33,756 nt of DNA, taken from NCBI GenBank assembly GCA_964581385.1, contig CAZOOK010000048.1:1-33756 (forward strand), in the 5' to 3' direction. The notes under the pieces are model-generated. The model saw nothing but the letters and a program-made list of their open reading frames with translations, was not told the origin of the DNA and did not search any database. Below, in pieces: positions 31,462 to 33,756 of the stretch. The position numbers and the translations under genes were made by a program. Source of the DNA: CAZOOK01 sp964581385 (GTDB taxonomy: Bacteria; Pseudomonadota; Gammaproteobacteria; Nevskiales; Nevskiaceae). Position 1 is the stretch's first letter. Each line of letters opens with the position of its first letter.

Positions 31462-32016
31462 ATGTCGACACCCCGTATACAAGCCCTTAATCCGCCCTAC
31501 GCTGATGGTGTGCAGCAGGATTTCGATCGCATCATGTCGCCCGGCATTCCGCCGCTGAAGTTGTTCCGCACCGTAGGACAAAATCCGCGTGTACTGTCGC
31601 GCATGATCGCAGGCGGCCTACTCGACAAGGGCAGCATTTCAGTACGCGCCAGAGAGATCATGATTCTACGAACCTGCGCGTTGTGTGGGGCCGAGTACGA
31701 ATGGGGCGTACATGTTGCGGCCTTTAGCACCAAGGCGGGATTCACTCCGACACAGGTTGCTGCCACTGTGCATGAGGATACCCAAGCGTGGCCAGCTCAA
31801 GATTCCGTGCTGATCCGGCTTGCGGATGCACTGCATGCGACCAGCAGCGTCGACGACACTCTGTGGGCCGAACTGAAAACGTTTTACACCGACGAGCAGC
31901 TTATCGAGCTAGTGATGCTTGCCGGTCTATATCACGCGGTGTCCTACATAGTGAACACGACAAAGCTGGAACTTGAGACCGCCGCGCCTCATTTTGATAG
32001 TTATGCCAACAACTAA
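31462..32016 (+). CDS. Carboxymuconolactone decarboxylase / AhpD-like family protein
   Basis: A 184-residue all-helical CMD-family protein with the AhpD-like motif RTCALCGAEYEWGVH (Cys72, Cys75, His84) after SVRAREIMIL. Relatives act as alkylhydroperoxidases (thiol redox) or as gamma-carboxymuconolactone decarboxylases. The C-x2-C pair and downstream His favour a redox/peroxidase role, but the family is often misnamed. CTGGAG lies 7 nt before the ATG. It is divergent from the HxlR regulator. Homologous pairs of HxlR and AhpD-like genes are consistent with a stress-linked or substrate-linked switch. Confidence 0.87.
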   Translation: MSTPRIQALNPPYADGVQQDFDRIMSPGIPPLKLFRTVGQNPRVLSRMIAGGLLDKGSISVRAREIMILRTCALCGAEYEWGVHVAAFSTKAGFTPTQVAATVHEDTQAWPAQDSVLIRLADALHATSSVDDTLWAELKTFYTDEQLIELVMLAGLYHAVSYIVNTTKLELETAAPHFDSYANN

Positions 32017-32122
32017 TCGACGGACGCATGTTTATGGTGCGTCGAGCGGCCGCTATCCGGAGCAGATTTCAACCTCTCGACAGTCCGCATCGGGCTGCTT
32101 GCGGTTGGCCCGTTCACAACCA

Positions 32123-33706
32123 CTAGCTGCTCGCATCTGTTGCCGCGCGCCAGTAACGGTCACGCAGCGCACGTTTGGCCAGCTTGCCGGCATCGTCGCG
32201 AGGCAGGCTTTTCTCGAAGTCGATCGACCGGGGACATTTGAGACTCGCCAGCTTTGACTTGCAGTAGCCGATGAGTTCTGCCTCAAGCTCAGGCCCGGCA
32301 AGCTCCCAATCCATCGGCTCGACCACCGCCTTGACCCGCTCGCCCATGTCCGCATCGGGAATACCGAAGACTGCTGCGTCCGCTACCGCGGGATGTGTCG
32401 ACAGGACGTTTTCCGCCTCTTGCGGATAGATGTTCACGCCGCCGGAAATAATCATGAAGGCCTTACGGTCGGAGAGGAAGAGATAACCGTCCTCGTCGAC
32501 ATGACCGATGTCGCCAAAGCTTGCCCAGCCGGAGTGCTGCGGATGCCGCGCACCCAAGGTCTTGTCCGGATCGTTGAGGTACTGGAACTTGGCCCCCGAA
32601 TCGAAGTAGATGACTCCGGTCGATCCGATCGGCAGCTCGCTGCCGTTCTCGTCGCAGATGTGGATGCTGCCGCTGGAGGGGCGTCCGACTGAGCCCGGCT
32701 TGCGTAGCCATTCCTCGCTGCCGATCATCGTCGATCCGGCGTTCTCGGTGCCTCCATAAATCTCTTCGAGGATCGGGCCCCACCAGTCGATCATCGCGCG
32801 CTTCGTATCAACAGGGCAGGGCGCTGCTGAGTGGATCGCCACTTTGAGCGATGTAACGTCGTAACGTTCGCGCACGTCGGCAGGGAGTTTGAGCATGCGG
32901 ATGAACATCGTCGGCACGAACTGTCCACGCTCCGGTCGATGGCGTTCGATTGTTTGCAGCATGGCCTCGGGATCGAATTTCTCGAAGAGCAGGATGGCCG
33001 CGCCGAGGCTTTGCTCCGCCATTGCCATTGCGAACGGGCCGCTGTGATAGAGCGGGGCCGACAATATGAAGGTTGTTGCCGGTCTCGTCTGGTACCGCTT
33101 CGCGAAGAGAAGGGCAAGCGCGGGCGGCGCATCGTGGGGTGTCTCCGCCAGCGGATGCTGAACCCCTTTGGGCCGTCCTGTTGTGCCGGAGGAATAGATC
33201 ATGGCTTGGCCGGCACTGGGATCGGGAATGAGTTTCGCCGGCATCCGCGAGGTCGCTGTTTCCCAACGCTGCAGACCAGGCAGGTCATCGCACAGGGCGA
33301 AAGCGTGTTCGAGAGCAGGACAACGCAGCGCCAGATCGCTGTTCAGCGCCGCGGCGTGCTTCAATCCGGCATCGATAATCAGGATGCGGGCCTTGCTGTC
33401 GTTGATGATGTACGCCGCTTCCTCGGCATTCAGCTTCGATGCGATGGGGACCATGTAGAGGCCCGCTCGCTTCATCGCCCACGCAATTTCGAGGACGCGT
33501 GCATTGTTGCCCGACCAGAGGGCAAAGACATCACCTCTCTTCAGGCCCAGACTGCGTAGGAGTTGCGCACCCCGGTTAGCCGCGCCTTCCAGCGCCGCAT
33601 AGCTAACGATCTCGCCACTGCCCGCCATGATGACGGCGGGGGCTTCCGGTTGGGTCGACGCCCAGTGACTCGGATGCATGCCAGCTTCTTCGTCGCTAAC
33701 GCTCAT
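32123..33706 (-). CDS. AMP-forming acyl-CoA synthetase (FadD-like ligase)
   Basis: A 527-residue adenylate-forming enzyme. It has the P-loop YSSGTTGRPKG at 171-181, APLYHSGPF, the YGGTENAG motif (adenine pocket), FGDIGHVDEDGYLFLSDRKAFMIISGGVNIYP (hinge and A8 region), and catalytic Lys508 in DAGKLAKRALRDRYW. It uses ATP to attach CoA to a carboxylic acid. In context it is the probable entry enzyme for beta-oxidation by the acyl-CoA genes of this region, although it is about 12 kb from them. No strong ribosome-binding site is visible before the ATG at 33706. It converges on the AhpD-like gene (106-nt gap). Acid specificity is unknown. Confidence 0.93.
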   Translation of the reverse strand: MSVSDEEAGMHPSHWASTQPEAPAVIMAGSGEIVSYAALEGAANRGAQLLRSLGLKRGDVFALWSGNNARVLEIAWAMKRAGLYMVPIASKLNAEEAAYIINDSKARILIIDAGLKHAAALNSDLALRCPALEHAFALCDDLPGLQRWETATSRMPAKLIPDPSAGQAMIYSSGTTGRPKGVQHPLAETPHDAPPALALLFAKRYQTRPATTFILSAPLYHSGPFAMAMAEQSLGAAILLFEKFDPEAMLQTIERHRPERGQFVPTMFIRMLKLPADVRERYDVTSLKVAIHSAAPCPVDTKRAMIDWWGPILEEIYGGTENAGSTMIGSEEWLRKPGSVGRPSSGSIHICDENGSELPIGSTGVIYFDSGAKFQYLNDPDKTLGARHPQHSGWASFGDIGHVDEDGYLFLSDRKAFMIISGGVNIYPQEAENVLSTHPAVADAAVFGIPDADMGERVKAVVEPMDWELAGPELEAELIGYCKSKLASLKCPRSIDFEKSLPRDDAGKLAKRALRDRYWRAATDASS

Positions 33707-33756
33707 GCCAATACGGCGTCCGGATCATTAATGTCGGCATGGGCATGACCGCCCCT

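Noticed and set aside
32023..32043. Hairpin GACGCA-N9-TGCGTC between the AhpD-like and CoA-ligase genes
   Set aside because: The stem is only 6 bp and no T-run follows on either strand, so it is not called a terminator.

Overview
This window reads as a chromosomal accessory region of a Gram-negative, aerobic, heterotrophic proteobacterium. The evidence is a trimeric-type porin, a TonB-dependent receptor, GntR/FCD, IclR and HxlR regulators, and an unusually dense set of acyl-CoA catabolic genes. A gammaproteobacterium of the Nevskiales/Steroidobacterales kind would fit, but this is inference; there is no rRNA or other marker gene to fix the lineage. No rRNA, tRNA or CRISPR array was seen.

Layout. 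92-1871 (minus): an outer-membrane porin followed by a small PstS-like periplasmic protein, closed by a clear terminator. 2086-9104 (minus): a catabolic block of crotonase, SDR, aldehyde dehydrogenase, metal-dependent amidohydrolase, type III CoA-transferase and nitronate monooxygenase. 9515-10447 (minus): a GntR/FCD regulator with a tandemly duplicated N-terminal segment, divergent from a second crotonase (10768-11556). 11597-19948: a second catabolic block with thiolase (minus), then acyl-CoA dehydrogenase, IclR regulator, a true enoyl-CoA hydratase, 3-hydroxyacyl-CoA dehydrogenase, a two-domain mesaconyl/itaconyl-CoA-hydratase-like protein and a long acyl-CoA dehydrogenase of the methylsuccinyl-CoA dehydrogenase type (all plus). 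20682-23255: a TonB-dependent receptor with a proline-rich leader. 23651-25255: a secreted beta-repeat/Calx-beta protein. 25453-29037: methyltransferase, START-domain protein, SDR and a dihydrodipicolinate-reductase-like oxidoreductase. 29224-29988: a scar made of an IS3-type transposase fragment and pieces of two broken genes. 29995-33706: nadC, an HxlR regulator divergent from an AhpD/carboxymuconolactone-decarboxylase-like gene, and an acyl-CoA synthetase.

How it fits together. The genes supply outer-membrane entry (porin, TonB receptor), CoA activation (AMP-forming ligase, CaiB-type transferase), and one full beta-oxidation set (two acyl-CoA dehydrogenases, hydratase, 3-hydroxyacyl-CoA dehydrogenase, thiolase). 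The Mcd-like dehydrogenase and Meh/Ich-like hydratase are translationally coupled, which suggests a branched C5-type dicarboxylyl-CoA (2-substituted succinyl-CoA) intermediate. Two crotonases lack the usual catalytic glutamates, so they probably do something other than simple hydration. A palindrome resembling IclR-family sites occurs upstream of the first acyl-CoA dehydrogenase, and its core recurs upstream of the hydratase operon. The substrate is not evident from the sequence; a branched, alicyclic or terpenoid/steroid-like carboxylic acid is a working guess only.
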